DNA of 64,000 nt from Marinobacter sp. (GTDB lineage: Bacteria; Pseudomonadota; Gammaproteobacteria; Pseudomonadales; Oleiphilaceae). The notes beneath the pieces are model-generated. The model had not been told where the DNA came from and made no database searches. It saw only the letters and a program-made list of their open reading frames with translations. Position numbers and translations under genes: made by a program. Of this stretch, positions 42,450-52,105 are shown one piece after another (the stretch's first letter is position 1; every line of letters starts with the position of its first letter). The DNA is taken from assembly GCA_022565395.1 (NCBI GenBank), contig JAIUMV010000008.1, positions 1-64,000 of the forward strand, given 5' to 3'.

Positions 42450-43067
42450 ATGAGCCGAAAAAAAACTGCCAGCCGCCCAGCCCAGACGGCCAGCACTGGC
42501 CAGGGGGAAGTTCGCATTATCGGCGGTGATTGGCGCAGTCGGCTGCTACGTTTTCCGGATGCCGGCGGCGTGCGCCCGACACCTGCCCGCATTCGGGAAA
42601 CCGTGTTTAACTGGCTGAACTTTCACCTCGCCGGCAGCCACTGCCTGGACCTGTTTGCCGGTACCGGTGCACTGGGGCTGGAAGCCTTGTCGCGGGGCGC
42701 CGCGCAGGTGACCTTCGTTGATCACACCCGCGCCCTGACAGAGGCTTTGAAAACCAACATGGGTCTGTTGCAGGCGAACGAGCGGGCACGGGTTATCAAC
42801 CAGGCCGCCGATGCCATTCTGGCAGCCGGAACTACCCGTGCCATGGACATTGTGTTTCTGGACCCACCCTTTCGCCAGCAATGGGTTGCCCGCCTGTGCC
42901 CGTTGCTGGAGCAGCATCACTGGGTCAAGGAAGGCAGCTGGGTTTACATTGAGTGCGAAAGCGAGTTGCGGACGCCACCGGTGCCGGCCCACTGGCAATT
43001 ACATCGCCAGAAGACGGCCGGCCAGGTGACTTACAGCCTTTACCGGGTGGCAGGTCTCAGTGCATAG
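42450..43067 (+). CDS. rsmD: 16S rRNA (guanine966-N2)-methyltransferase RsmD
   Basis: The 205-residue protein has the class I methyltransferase motifs IIGGDWRSRLL, PTPARIRETVFNWL, LDLFAGTGALGLEALSRGA and the catalytic FLDPPF. It methylates G966 of 16S rRNA. The start region is basic, as expected for an RNA-binding protein. It is divergent from ftsY, the common gammaproteobacterial arrangement. Its last bases overlap the end of the convergent desaturase gene. Confidence 0.95.
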   Translation: MSRKKTASRPAQTASTGQGEVRIIGGDWRSRLLRFPDAGGVRPTPARIRETVFNWLNFHLAGSHCLDLFAGTGALGLEALSRGAAQVTFVDHTRALTEALKTNMGLLQANERARVINQAADAILAAGTTRAMDIVFLDPPFRQQWVARLCPLLEQHHWVKEGSWVYIECESELRTPPVPAHWQLHRQKTAGQVTYSLYRVAGLSA

Positions 43068-44221
43068 GATCTGAGCTGGGCGGCAAACTCTTCCAGATAA
43101 CGTATACCACTCTGTTCAGCCTCGCGACACCAGTCAGTCAGCGCCTGCAGCTTCTCCTGCTGCTTGATGCCGCGGGCACGCCACAGAGCCTGCAGCTCGC
43201 GACTTTTCTGGTAGATCAGTTGCAGTGATTCGTTATTGGCCAGGAAGCTCTCCAGCTGCTCACGCTCACGGGGCTTGATAAGGGTTTCTTCCCGGGACAA
43301 GAGCTTTTTGAGCTTGCGATAACGCGGCTTGATTTCATCTTCAAGCAGCTGCTTCTGCTGTCGCAGCATGGGCTCAGTCACGCGCTTGCGATACTGGCGC
43401 ATGATATCAAAGCGGTTGTTGGCGATGGCCTGCAGGGTTTCCATATCCATTTCCAGTTTGCCCGGCACCCGGTGCGCAATAGGCCGGTAGCCCTTGGGCT
43501 TCGCCAGGCGAAACAACTGGAAAAGACGAATATAGCCCCAGCCAATGTCAAACTCGAACCAGCGACGGGAGAGCTTGGAGGAGTTCGGATAGGTATGGTG
43601 ATTGTTGTGCAGCTCCTCGCCGCCAATCAGCAGTCCAAGCGGGAAAATGTTGCGAGCATTGTCGCTGCACTCGTAGTTGCGGTAGCCGAAGTAGTGGCCG
43701 ATGCCGTTAACAACGCCGGCCGCCCACACTGGAATCCACATCATTTGTATGGCCCAGATCCAGATACCGTTAACGCCAAACAGCAGCAGATTAATCACCG
43801 CCATCAGAACAATGCCCAGCAAGCTGTATTTGGTGTACAGGTTGCGCTCAATCCAGTCTTCCGGAGTGCGCTGACCGTAACGCTCAAGGGTCTCTGGTGT
43901 CGCTGCTTCAGCATAGAGTTCGGCGCCCTCACGCAGCACCTTGCCGAGGCCGAGAACAACGGGGCTATGGGGATCTTCAGGCGTTTCACACTTGGCGTGA
44001 TGCTTACGGTGAATAGCCGTCCATTCCTTGGTGACCTGGCCAGTGGTCAGCCACAGCCAGAACCGGAAAAAGTGCGCCAGCACCGGGTGCAAATCCAGGG
44101 AGTTATGGGCTGAATGACGGTGCAGGTAAAGCGTGACACTGACAATTGTGACGTGCGTCAGTCCCAAAGTGACCAAGATCAGCTGCCATACGGAGAGATC
44201 TAGCAGGCCGTTATACCACAT
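43040..44221 (-). CDS. Membrane fatty acid desaturase (delta-9 type)
   Basis: The 393-residue protein has the three histidine boxes of acyl desaturases: HRHSAH, HRKHH and HNNHH, interspersed with four hydrophobic segments. The catalytic di-iron core ends near residue 250. The remaining about 140 residues form a charged helical tail (QQKQLLEDEIKPRYRKLKKL region), a form also seen in the Pseudomonas DesA-type enzymes as I recall them. It introduces double bonds into phospholipid or CoA-bound acyl chains to adjust membrane fluidity. The gene's 3' end overlaps rsmD by 28 bases, tail to tail. Confidence 0.92.
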   Translation of the reverse strand: MWYNGLLDLSVWQLILVTLGLTHVTIVSVTLYLHRHSAHNSLDLHPVLAHFFRFWLWLTTGQVTKEWTAIHRKHHAKCETPEDPHSPVVLGLGKVLREGAELYAEAATPETLERYGQRTPEDWIERNLYTKYSLLGIVLMAVINLLLFGVNGIWIWAIQMMWIPVWAAGVVNGIGHYFGYRNYECSDNARNIFPLGLLIGGEELHNNHHTYPNSSKLSRRWFEFDIGWGYIRLFQLFRLAKPKGYRPIAHRVPGKLEMDMETLQAIANNRFDIMRQYRKRVTEPMLRQQKQLLEDEIKPRYRKLKKLLSREETLIKPREREQLESFLANNESLQLIYQKSRELQALWRARGIKQQEKLQALTDWCREAEQSGIRYLEEFAAQLRSYALRPATR

Positions 44222-44391
44222 ACATATTCCTCAAAACATTATATCACCAGCACAGCCTCAGGATTGCGCCAGCAGGAAAGTTACCTTAGCTTACATGCGT
44301 AAGCCGGAACAAGCTTAGTTTGACAGCTTTTGGTTACCATTTATATGCTGCGGCCCAAATAGCATGATTAAGCTCGCGCCCGGAGACCCCT

Positions 44392-45204
44392 GTGCCAGAA
44401 TTACCCGAAGTTGAAACCACCCGCAGGGGAATTGCGCCTTATCTGGATCAGCAGCAAATCACTTCGGTGGTGATCCACGACCGGCGCTTGCGCTGGCCCG
44501 TGCCGGATGAACTGGAGAGTCTGCTCACCGGCCAGCGGGTTACCGGCGTAACCCGGCGTGCGAAGTACCTTCTGATCACCTTTGAGCACGGCACACTGAT
44601 CATACATCTGGGCATGTCCGGCAGCCTGCGGGTAATCACCGACCAGAGCCCGCGACTAACCCATGACCATGTGGAACTAACCCTGGCGGATGGCACCTTG
44701 CTGCGCTTCAACGACCCCCGCCGTTTCGGCTGCTGGCTGTGGCAGGCGGCAGGCGAAGCTCACCCGCTACTGGCGGGGCTGGGCCCAGAGCCGCTGGACC
44801 CGACCTTCACTGGCGGCTATCTGTTCCGCCAGAGTCGCGGCAGAAAAGCCCCCATCAAGACGTTTATTATGGACAATCATGTGGTGGTCGGTGTGGGCAA
44901 TATCTACGCCAACGAAGCGCTGTTCAGCGCAGGCATCCACCCCAAGCGGGCAGCGGGAAGAGTCAGCGCAGACCGCATGGCTCGGCTGGCGGAAGCCATC
45001 CGCGACACCCTCAGCGCCGCCATCCTGATGGGCGGCACCACCCTGCGCGACTTCGTGAACAGTGACGGCAAACCCGGCTATTTTGCCCAATCCCTCAACG
45101 TCTACGGTCGTGCCGGCCAGCCCTGTGTGAGCTGCAGCCAGACACTGAAAGAAGTACGCCTCGGCCAACGCAGCACGGTGTACTGCCCCAGCTGCCAGCG
45201 TTAA
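44392..45204 (+). CDS. mutM: Formamidopyrimidine-DNA glycosylase MutM
   Basis: The 270-residue enzyme starts at a GTG with GGAG upstream. The N-terminal [12 protein letters not shown] provides the catalytic proline and glutamate, and Lys58 lies in RRAKYLL. The helix-two-turn-helix and NIYANEALF motif are present, and a C-terminal zinc finger has cysteines in CVSC and CPSC spaced as in the family. It excises 8-oxoguanine and opened purines. All catalytic residues are present. Confidence 0.96.
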   Translation: MPELPEVETTRRGIAPYLDQQQITSVVIHDRRLRWPVPDELESLLTGQRVTGVTRRAKYLLITFEHGTLIIHLGMSGSLRVITDQSPRLTHDHVELTLADGTLLRFNDPRRFGCWLWQAAGEAHPLLAGLGPEPLDPTFTGGYLFRQSRGRKAPIKTFIMDNHVVVGVGNIYANEALFSAGIHPKRAAGRVSADRMARLAEAIRDTLSAAILMGGTTLRDFVNSDGKPGYFAQSLNVYGRAGQPCVSCSQTLKEVRLGQRSTVYCPSCQR

Positions 45205-45315
45205 TAACCTGTAACAACGCCTAACAGGTCACGGTTTCACATTGAAATTTCTCCAGATTGTTCCATAGTTAAGGGATGCTCTCAGGAGCCTCTATTTAAT
45301 GGCAGGAGACACATT

Positions 45316-45651
45316 ATGGCTTCAAAACTCACCCGTACACTGACCGTTGCCCTAGCAGCTGCGGCTATGACCTTTTCTTCCGTCGGGCACGCCCGCGCCA
45401 TTGACGAGTCACCATCAGCACTGGCCATGACAGGCGACGCACTGATTGCCCGCCCGGTGCTGCTTGCCACGACCGTGGTGGGAGCCGCCGTCTATGTGGT
45501 GTCCCTGCCCTTCTCACTGCTGGGTGGCAACGCCAAGGAGGCAGGTGAGACCCTGGTGGTTAGCCCGGCAAAAGCCACGTTCGTACGCTGCCTCGGCTGC
45601 ACCAATGTGGGCCGCGCTCAGGAACCTGTGGCACAGGAAGGGACCGAGTAG
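45316..45651 (+). CDS. Small exported or membrane protein of unknown function
   Basis: The 111-residue protein has a signal peptide (about 1-28, ending VGHARA) and a hydrophobic segment LLATTVVGAAVYVVSLPFSLLG (first 20 residues LLATTVVGAAVYVVSLPFSL), followed by a C-terminus with two cysteines (RCLGCT). Similar small proteins in Pseudomonas are sometimes annotated as multidrug transporters without evidence. The start is preceded by GGAG. It lies alone between mutM and yrfG. Confidence 0.7.
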   Translation: MASKLTRTLTVALAAAAMTFSSVGHARAIDESPSALAMTGDALIARPVLLATTVVGAAVYVVSLPFSLLGGNAKEAGETLVVSPAKATFVRCLGCTNVGRAQEPVAQEGTE

Positions 45652-45752
45652 CCCTCGTTACCCACCGCTACCAAATCTAACACCTCCGGTCTTGCACCCG
45701 ACCGCAGGATCGTGCAGCCTGATAGCGTTGTTCGTTATCAGGCATTCTTCCT

Positions 45753-46436
45753 ATGATTAATTGGCCCAGTCTTGAAACCGTGTTCCTGGATATGGACGGG
45801 ACACTGTTGGACCTGCACTTTGATAACTACTTCTGGCTGCACCATCTGCCACGCCGCTACGCTGAACAGCATCAGCTGACCCCTGAACAGGCGCAGGACA
45901 AAATTCTGCCCATGATCATGGCGCAGCGAGGCACCCTGAACTGGTATTGCGTCGATTACTGGAGCGATTGCCTGGCGGTGGATGTGAATGGCCTGAAAGC
46001 GGAAGTGAGCGACCGCATTGCCTACCGGCCTGACGTGAAGGACTTTCTGGGCAGCCTCCGGGCCAGCGGCTTGCGCACGGTGATTGTCACCAACTGCCAC
46101 CCTAAGCCGCTGCAACTCAAGCTCGATCGTACTGAATTGCATCATCTGGTGGACGACGTCATCTCCAGCCATGAGTTCGGCAAGCCCAAGGAAGACATCA
46201 GCTTCTGGTCGGACCTGCAACGCCGGACACCCTATCAGCCCGCCCAAACCCTGCTGGTGGATGACAGCCTGCCGGTGCTGAACAGCGCCCGCGCTGCTGG
46301 CATTGGCCACTGCCTGGCGATCCTTGCACCCGACAGCCAACAGCCACCCAGGGCCTCAGCAGCGGATTTGCCCGGCATTCACCACTTCCGGGAGGTGCTG
46401 CCGGCGATACGGGCACTGGGCAACACCGAAGCCTGA
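45753..46436 (+). CDS. yrfG: HAD-family nucleotidase YrfG (GMP/IMP phosphatase)
   Basis: The 227-residue HAD hydrolase has the nucleophile motif FLDMDGTLLDLHFDNYFW, which is specific to the YrfG group, motif II VIVTNCHPK and motif IV LLVDDSLPVL. It dephosphorylates GMP and IMP in Escherichia coli. It lies upstream of hslR and hslO, the same cluster seen in enterobacteria and pseudomonads. Confidence 0.93.
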   Translation: MINWPSLETVFLDMDGTLLDLHFDNYFWLHHLPRRYAEQHQLTPEQAQDKILPMIMAQRGTLNWYCVDYWSDCLAVDVNGLKAEVSDRIAYRPDVKDFLGSLRASGLRTVIVTNCHPKPLQLKLDRTELHHLVDDVISSHEFGKPKEDISFWSDLQRRTPYQPAQTLLVDDSLPVLNSARAAGIGHCLAILAPDSQQPPRASAADLPGIHHFREVLPAIRALGNTEA

Positions 46437-46525
46437 TTCGCCTTTGAGTTGCCAACCCTTGCTCACCGCTGCAAACCTCCCGCCGAAACCGTTATACTGC
46501 AAGTACGTATTTACAGGTTGAGGAT

Positions 46526-46930
46526 ATGGATTCAGCATCCCACGACAGCCGTGTACGCCTGGACAAATGGCTTTGGGCCGCCCGCTTCTTCAAGACCCGC
46601 GGCCTCGCCCGGGAAGCCATTGACGGCGGCAAGGTTCACTACAACAGCCAGCGCTGCAAACCGGGAAAACTGGTGGAAGTCGGCGCTGAGCTGAGGCTGC
46701 GACTGGGCTGGCAGGAATATACCGTGATTGTCGACGGCATCAGTGACAAACGGCGCGGCGCCCCCGAAGCCCGCCAGCTGTATCATGAAACTGAAGACAG
46801 CATCACCCACCGGGAAGACCTGGCCTGGCAGCGCAAAACCATGCAAGCCGCACAGATGCCACCCGCCCGCCGCCCCAACAAAAAAGATCGGCGGGATATT
46901 CGCCGCTTCCAGGAACACAATGGCATTTGA
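46526..46930 (+). CDS. hslR: Ribosome-associated heat-shock protein Hsp15 (S4 domain)
   Basis: The 134-residue protein has an S4 RNA-binding domain at its start (VRLDKWLWAARFFKTRGLAR, then GGKVHYNSQRCKPGKLVEVG) and a basic C-terminus. Hsp15 rescues 50S subunits carrying stalled nascent chains after heat shock. The GAGG site is only two to three bases from the ATG, closer than usual. It precedes hslO. Confidence 0.93.
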   Translation: MDSASHDSRVRLDKWLWAARFFKTRGLAREAIDGGKVHYNSQRCKPGKLVEVGAELRLRLGWQEYTVIVDGISDKRRGAPEARQLYHETEDSITHREDLAWQRKTMQAAQMPPARRPNKKDRRDIRRFQEHNGI

Positions 46931-46995
46931 GGAGCCCCTGATCAAAGCTCCGTAACGCCAGTATTAACCGTCATTTTTATGCTTAGAGGCTCCAG

Positions 46996-47862
46996 ATGGC
47001 ACAGGCCGATCAGTTTCAGCGCTTTATTTTTGAACATAGCCAGGTAAGGGGTGCCTGGGTCAACCTGACGGACAGCTACCAACGTATCGGCAGTCAGGCG
47101 GATTACCTGCCCGCCGTACGCACCCTTCTGGGGGAGTTGCTGGCAGCCAGCGTGCTGATGAGCAGCACCCTCAAATTCGAGGGCACCCTGGGCATTCAGG
47201 CCCATGGCGACGGCCTGCTCAGCACCCTGCTGGCAGAAACCACCCATGACCGGGATATTCGTGGCCTGGCCCGCATGCACGAGGATGACTCGGCGAACGA
47301 GAACCAGGGCTCACAACTTGCGGAGCTGCTCGGCAAGGGACGCATGGCTATTACCATCACCCCCACGCAGGGCCGCCGCTATCAGGGCGTGGTGCCGCTG
47401 GAGCAGGACACACTGGCAGGGTGTCTCACTGATTACTTTGCCCGCTCTGAACAGCTGGACACCTGCCTGATCCTGCATGCGGATCAGCATCACGCCGGCG
47501 GTTTGTTGCTGCAGCGCCTGCCCGGTGGCCAGGACGCGGATCTGGATTTGTGGAACCGGGTCAACCACCTGGCTGCCACGATAACTGCCGAAGAGCTGTT
47601 GACGCTGGACAGCCAGACTCTGCTGCATCGCCTGTTTCACGAAGAAGACGTGCGCCTGTTCGACGCAGAAGGCGTGCGCTTCAACTGCACCTGCTCAAAG
47701 GAACGCACAGCAGCAGCGCTTAAATCCATTGGCCAGCAGGAATGCTACCAACTGCTGGACGAACATAAAGTGATCGAGATGGACTGCCAGTTCTGCCATG
47801 CGCAGTATCGGTTTGAACGTCACGATCTGGACCAGCTGTTCCACGGTCACAGCCTGCACTGA
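46996..47862 (+). CDS. hslO: Redox-regulated chaperone Hsp33
   Basis: The 288-residue protein has the Hsp33 N-terminal domain (RFIFEHSQVRGAWVNL) and the C-terminal zinc-binding redox switch with four cysteines, NCTCSKER and DCQFC. Oxidation releases zinc and activates holdase function. Gene order yrfG-hslR-hslO-pckA is conserved in related bacteria. Confidence 0.96.
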   Translation: MAQADQFQRFIFEHSQVRGAWVNLTDSYQRIGSQADYLPAVRTLLGELLAASVLMSSTLKFEGTLGIQAHGDGLLSTLLAETTHDRDIRGLARMHEDDSANENQGSQLAELLGKGRMAITITPTQGRRYQGVVPLEQDTLAGCLTDYFARSEQLDTCLILHADQHHAGGLLLQRLPGGQDADLDLWNRVNHLAATITAEELLTLDSQTLLHRLFHEEDVRLFDAEGVRFNCTCSKERTAAALKSIGQQECYQLLDEHKVIEMDCQFCHAQYRFERHDLDQLFHGHSLH

Positions 47863-48102
47863 GCGGTCTGGAGCCGTCGAATGACTTGCATTCGCAAGGC
47901 ATTCTTATTTGACGCCGAGTGGGCCGGTCAGCAATCAAGGCAGGCCATGGCCACCCTGCTAGTCGTTTTTTGCGGGCGCGTCTGGCATAATAGCGCGCCT
48001 GAACGTACCCGGTTGTTTAATAAACAGCCAGTTTTGCGGCCAACTGGGCGTAAGCACAAGGCAATCCGGGCATTCTCGTAGACACCCGAGGGCGAGGTCG
48101 AA

Positions 48103-49641
48103 GTGAGCAACACCTATACTGATCTGAGTTCAGCACGCTTGGTCGAGCTGGCGCTTGAGCGCAAAGAAGGCCAGCTGGCCGCAAACGGTTCCCTGGTGGT
48201 CAAGACCGGCAAACGCACTGGTCGCTCCCCCATGGATCGCTATATCGTGGATGAGCCCAGCACGTCTGCTGATATCCAGTGGGGGCCCATCAACCGTCCG
48301 TTTGACGCGGCCAAGTTTGACGCCCTGTGGGATCGTGTTGAATCCTATCTGGCGGACAAGACTCGCTTTGTTTCCAATCTCCACGTGGGCGCTGATCCGG
48401 CACATTACCTGCCGATCCGCATGACCACTGAAACCGCCTGGCAGAACCTGTTCGGCCGCAACCTGTTCATTCGCCCGGACGCCTACAACCCGGCGGGTAA
48501 GGATGAGTGGCAGATCCTGAACGTTGCCAACTTCCAGTGCGACCCCGAGCGCGACGGCACCAACAGCGATGGCTGCGTTATCATCAACTTTGCGGCCCGC
48601 AAGGTACTGCTGGCTGGCATGCACTATGCCGGCGAGATGAAAAAGGCCATGTTCTCCGTACAGAACTTCCTGCTGCCCGCAGAAGATGTGCTACCCATGC
48701 ATTGTTCTGCCAACGTGGGCGACAACGGTGAAACCACGCTGTTCTTTGGCCTGTCCGGCACGGGCAAGACCACCCTGTCTGCTGACCCTGAGCGCTACCT
48801 GATTGGCGACGATGAGCACGGCTGGGGTACTGGCACCGTATTCAACATTGAAGGCGGTTGCTACGCCAAATGTATCGACCTGAGCCGCAAGAATGAGCCC
48901 ATTATCTGGGATGCCATTCGCTTCGGCGCCATCGTCGAGAACGTCACTATCGACCCTGAAACCCGCGAGCCGGACTACAAGGACGTATCCCTGACGGAAA
49001 ACTCCCGTTGCGCCTACCCGCTTGAGCACGTTGAAAAGCGGGTTCTGGAAAACCGGGCCGGCGAACCCAACGCCATCGTGTTCCTAACTTGCGACATGAC
49101 CGGCGTACTGCCTCCTGTGTCCATCCTCAACAAGGAAGCGGCCGCTTATCACTTCCTGAGTGGCTACACGGCATTGGTTGGCTCCACTGAAATGGGCTCT
49201 TCTGCGAAGCTGAAGTCCACTTTCTCCACCTGCTTTGGCGCGCCCTTCTTCCCACGTCCGGCGGGTGTTTATGCCGAACTGTTGATGAAGCGCATGGACG
49301 CCTTTGGCAGCAAGGTTTATCTGGTCAACACCGGGTGGACCGGCGGTCCTTACGGCACCGGCCAGCGTTTCAGCATTCCCACCACCCGCGCCATCATCAG
49401 CGCGATTCAGAGTGGTGCGCTGGAAACTGCTGAAACCGAGCATCTGGCGGACCTCAATCTGTCAGTACCCAAGCAGGTACAGGGCGTTGACAGCACGCTG
49501 CTGAACCCACGTAACACCTGGGCTAACCCGGCGGATTACGATGCCAAGGCACAGGAACTGATCAAGCAGTTTGTAGAGAACTTCAAGAAGTTCGACGTTT
49601 CCGAAGCCATCGTGGCGGCGGGCCCCAAACTGGCAGGCTAA
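48103..49641 (+). CDS. pckA: Phosphoenolpyruvate carboxykinase (ATP)
   Basis: The 512-residue enzyme starts at a GTG with GAGG upstream. Motifs include [14 protein letters not shown], the metal-binding region [18 protein letters not shown], the kinase-1a P-loop [14 protein letters not shown], and RCAYPLEHV. It converts oxaloacetate to PEP in gluconeogenesis, which suits growth on organic acids or lipids. A strong terminator follows its stop codon. Confidence 0.97.
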   Translation: MSNTYTDLSSARLVELALERKEGQLAANGSLVVKTGKRTGRSPMDRYIVDEPSTSADIQWGPINRPFDAAKFDALWDRVESYLADKTRFVSNLHVGADPAHYLPIRMTTETAWQNLFGRNLFIRPDAYNPAGKDEWQILNVANFQCDPERDGTNSDGCVIINFAARKVLLAGMHYAGEMKKAMFSVQNFLLPAEDVLPMHCSANVGDNGETTLFFGLSGTGKTTLSADPERYLIGDDEHGWGTGTVFNIEGGCYAKCIDLSRKNEPIIWDAIRFGAIVENVTIDPETREPDYKDVSLTENSRCAYPLEHVEKRVLENRAGEPNAIVFLTCDMTGVLPPVSILNKEAAAYHFLSGYTALVGSTEMGSSAKLKSTFSTCFGAPFFPRPAGVYAELLMKRMDAFGSKVYLVNTGWTGGPYGTGQRFSIPTTRAIISAIQSGALETAETEHLADLNLSVPKQVQGVDSTLLNPRNTWANPADYDAKAQELIKQFVENFKKFDVSEAIVAAGPKLAG

Positions 49642-49668
49642 TTCATTTAGCGGTAGCTGATCAGAAAG

Positions 49669-49696
49669 GCGCTCCCTGCGGGGGGCGCTTTTTTTT
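49669..49696 (+). terminator. pckA: Intrinsic terminator of pckA
   Basis: GCGCTCCC-TGCG-GGGGGCGC forms an 8-bp stem (one G-T pair) followed by eight T, 28 bases after the pckA stop. Confidence 0.9.
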
Positions 49697-49803
49697 GCCA
49701 CGGAATCCACTGCAAACACGGAATTAAGCAAATACCGAAAGAGCGTACCCGACGACACGTGGGTATATCGTTAGCACGCAGACAAAAATTCAGACCCTAC
49801 CAA

Positions 49804-49841
49804 TAAAAAACCCTGCAGGGCTGAGCCACTGCAGGGTTTTT
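49804..49841. terminator. Bidirectional terminator at the end of the TRAP operon
   Basis: CCCTGCAG and CTGCAGGG flank a ten-base loop, with A-runs before and T-runs after, so it works in both directions. It lies 15 bases after the stop of the leftward TRAP permease gene. Confidence 0.85.
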
Positions 49842-49856
49842 GGTACCCGGGGCTGT

Positions 49857-51950
49857 CTAGGCGTAGAACAGCAGGGGTACGAAGGCCACCAGGATCAACG
49901 AGATACCCATGGCGATCAGCGGCATGATGATACGCTCATAACGTTCGTAGAAGGTGGTACTTTCAGCGATGGCGGCCTTGACCTCCGCCTCACCCACCAC
50001 CTGCCTTGTTAACAGGTGATTCAACGCTACCGGCGGACTCAGGTAGCCAAGCTCAAAAGCCACCAACACTACCATCCAGAAGTGAATCGGATGTATGCCG
50101 CTGGCATAGGCAATACCCGCCACCGTGGCGCTGACGAGGATGACGGCGCCGAAGGCTTCCATGATCATCCCGGTGACCACCAGAATACCCACCAGTAACA
50201 GCATGGCAGCCCAGGGGCTATCGAAGGCCTGTGGGAACATGTCCATAATATGCGCCCGCTCAATCACCCCACCGATACTGACGGAGAGCCCCAGCAAGAG
50301 CAGCAGGGCACCAATTTCCGCCGTGGTGTCATTGGTGGCCGTACGTACACTCTTTTCCAGGCCCTGGTTACGCTTCTCCGGTCTTTCCGCAGCTTCACCC
50401 GCCAGGCTGGCGCTGGCGTCGGCGGACTTGCGGCCATAGCGGAAGTGTTCATACACCAGAATGCCCAGCATCATCACCGGCAACAGGCGTGGCGCGGAGA
50501 ACTCATCCAGCCGGACATTCAGGGCAAAGCGGTACAGCAAGGTGACACCCACCAGAACCAGCGCGTAGGGCAGAAGGGGCTTGAGGGCGCGCAACATGGC
50601 CGGGAAGGCCTCAGACGCAGGCGCCAGATCCACCTTGTTCTGGCGGTTCAGGCTCATGGCCACTATGGCAAACATACCGAAGGTGAGCACAAACACCCAG
50701 ATACCCCAGCTGAACAGTTCGTCCGTGGTCACTTCTCGGTTCAGGTAGGCGATAACCACAATCAGCAGGCAGGGCCGTAACACCACGCCCAACGAGCCTG
50801 ACATGGCGGTTGCCGCCAGCGCCAGGTGACGACGCGCGCCCGCCGCCCGCAGCTCACTGTAAATCACCGCACCCGCGGCAATAACAAAAATACCGGAGGC
50901 ACCGGTGTAGGCCGTCGGCACGGCGGCGACCAGCACCGCCACCACCGCCAGCAATTCCGGCGGCATACGCCAGGGGCGAAACACATTGAACACCAGAGTA
51001 GCCATGCGAGTCTGCTTGAGCATCATGCCCACCCAGACATACAGGGCAACGTTGAGGAACATGTCAGACAGTTCCATCAGACTGCCCAGGTATATGCCCA
51101 CGCCCGTGGTGTGACCAATGGCAATGAAATAACCACCGGAGACAAAACACATATGCGTATATAGAGGCACCGCCAGTAACGCCTTGCCAATACTGCCGCC
51201 AGGCTGCAAGTCCGCCGGTGGTCGGGCCAGACGCCAGGCGCTCGCCAGAGCCAGACCGGCAAAGCCCAGCACCCAAAAGGTCTGCAGCATGACCCGCTGG
51301 GAATAGGGATCATTACCCGCATCAATGGACGATTGCCGGAACAGGAAAGTAGAAGACAGCAGCATCAGGTTAGCCACTGTTTGCAGACTGTAGGACACCA
51401 TGTAGTCGGTGCGGGTTTCCATCGCCCGCATGGCGATGTGGTGGCGCGTCAGCGTCGCTGTTGCCGCACAGATCATCACCAGGAATATCAGCATAAAGCG
51501 CTGAGAGGCGAGACCAAAGGCAATCAGGTCCCCCACAAACAGTTCCACGCTCCGGAAAATCACCACACCCGTGGTCGTGCTCTCAACCACCTGCTGATAA
51601 TCCGCATGATCTTCCCGACACTCCAGTATCTGCCGCTCTATCGCACGGCGGACCATCACGGGGTCTTTTTCAACGGCGCCCAGCAGGTCGGCAAAGGGGT
51701 CATCGTCATCAGGTCCCGCCGCCAGTTCTGCAGCGACAGCGGCATCAATATCACGGTCCGGGTTACAGGTGGGCTGGACCGGGTCTGCCCGCAACTTGTA
51801 ATAGCCACTCCAGAAATGCTCGCCCATGCGCAGCATCTGGTTATGGATATCGCTACTGGTGGAGAAAATCACCACCGCCAACAACAGGATGCACACCGGC
51901 AGAGAAGAGAACCACTCCCTACCCGTACGCCTGAACGGAGCTCCGGACAT
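49857..51950 (-). CDS. TRAP transporter large permease with N-terminal extension (fused subunits)
   Basis: The 697-residue membrane protein has a hydrophobic start (SSLPVCILLLAVVIFSTSS), then an acidic soluble stretch of about 100 residues (GPDDDDPFADLL) and many transmembrane helices. The second half resembles the DctM large subunit (VLFNVFRPWRMPPELLAVVAV-type and VMMLGILVYEHFRYG segments; GIHPIHFWMVVLVAFELGYL before the C-terminus is DctM-like). The extra N-terminal helices could replace DctQ. The substrate is unknown. It is transcribed with the lipoprotein gene upstream. Confidence 0.82.
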   Translation of the reverse strand: MSGAPFRRTGREWFSSLPVCILLLAVVIFSTSSDIHNQMLRMGEHFWSGYYKLRADPVQPTCNPDRDIDAAVAAELAAGPDDDDPFADLLGAVEKDPVMVRRAIERQILECREDHADYQQVVESTTTGVVIFRSVELFVGDLIAFGLASQRFMLIFLVMICAATATLTRHHIAMRAMETRTDYMVSYSLQTVANLMLLSSTFLFRQSSIDAGNDPYSQRVMLQTFWVLGFAGLALASAWRLARPPADLQPGGSIGKALLAVPLYTHMCFVSGGYFIAIGHTTGVGIYLGSLMELSDMFLNVALYVWVGMMLKQTRMATLVFNVFRPWRMPPELLAVVAVLVAAVPTAYTGASGIFVIAAGAVIYSELRAAGARRHLALAATAMSGSLGVVLRPCLLIVVIAYLNREVTTDELFSWGIWVFVLTFGMFAIVAMSLNRQNKVDLAPASEAFPAMLRALKPLLPYALVLVGVTLLYRFALNVRLDEFSAPRLLPVMMLGILVYEHFRYGRKSADASASLAGEAAERPEKRNQGLEKSVRTATNDTTAEIGALLLLLGLSVSIGGVIERAHIMDMFPQAFDSPWAAMLLLVGILVVTGMIMEAFGAVILVSATVAGIAYASGIHPIHFWMVVLVAFELGYLSPPVALNHLLTRQVVGEAEVKAAIAESTTFYERYERIIMPLIAMGISLILVAFVPLLFYA

Positions 51951-52105
51951 TAGACACGCCTTGCTTGTGCTTGTTTATTGTTAGTGAGCCTCTGAAAGAC
52001 GACCGGTGTATCAGTCAGCTTTGCAGAGGCCCCAAAAAGACCGGGCGCCCGAAGCCCCCTGCAGGAGGCTCCGATGCCAGTAAGACGCCCGGCCACATAG
52101 CAGGA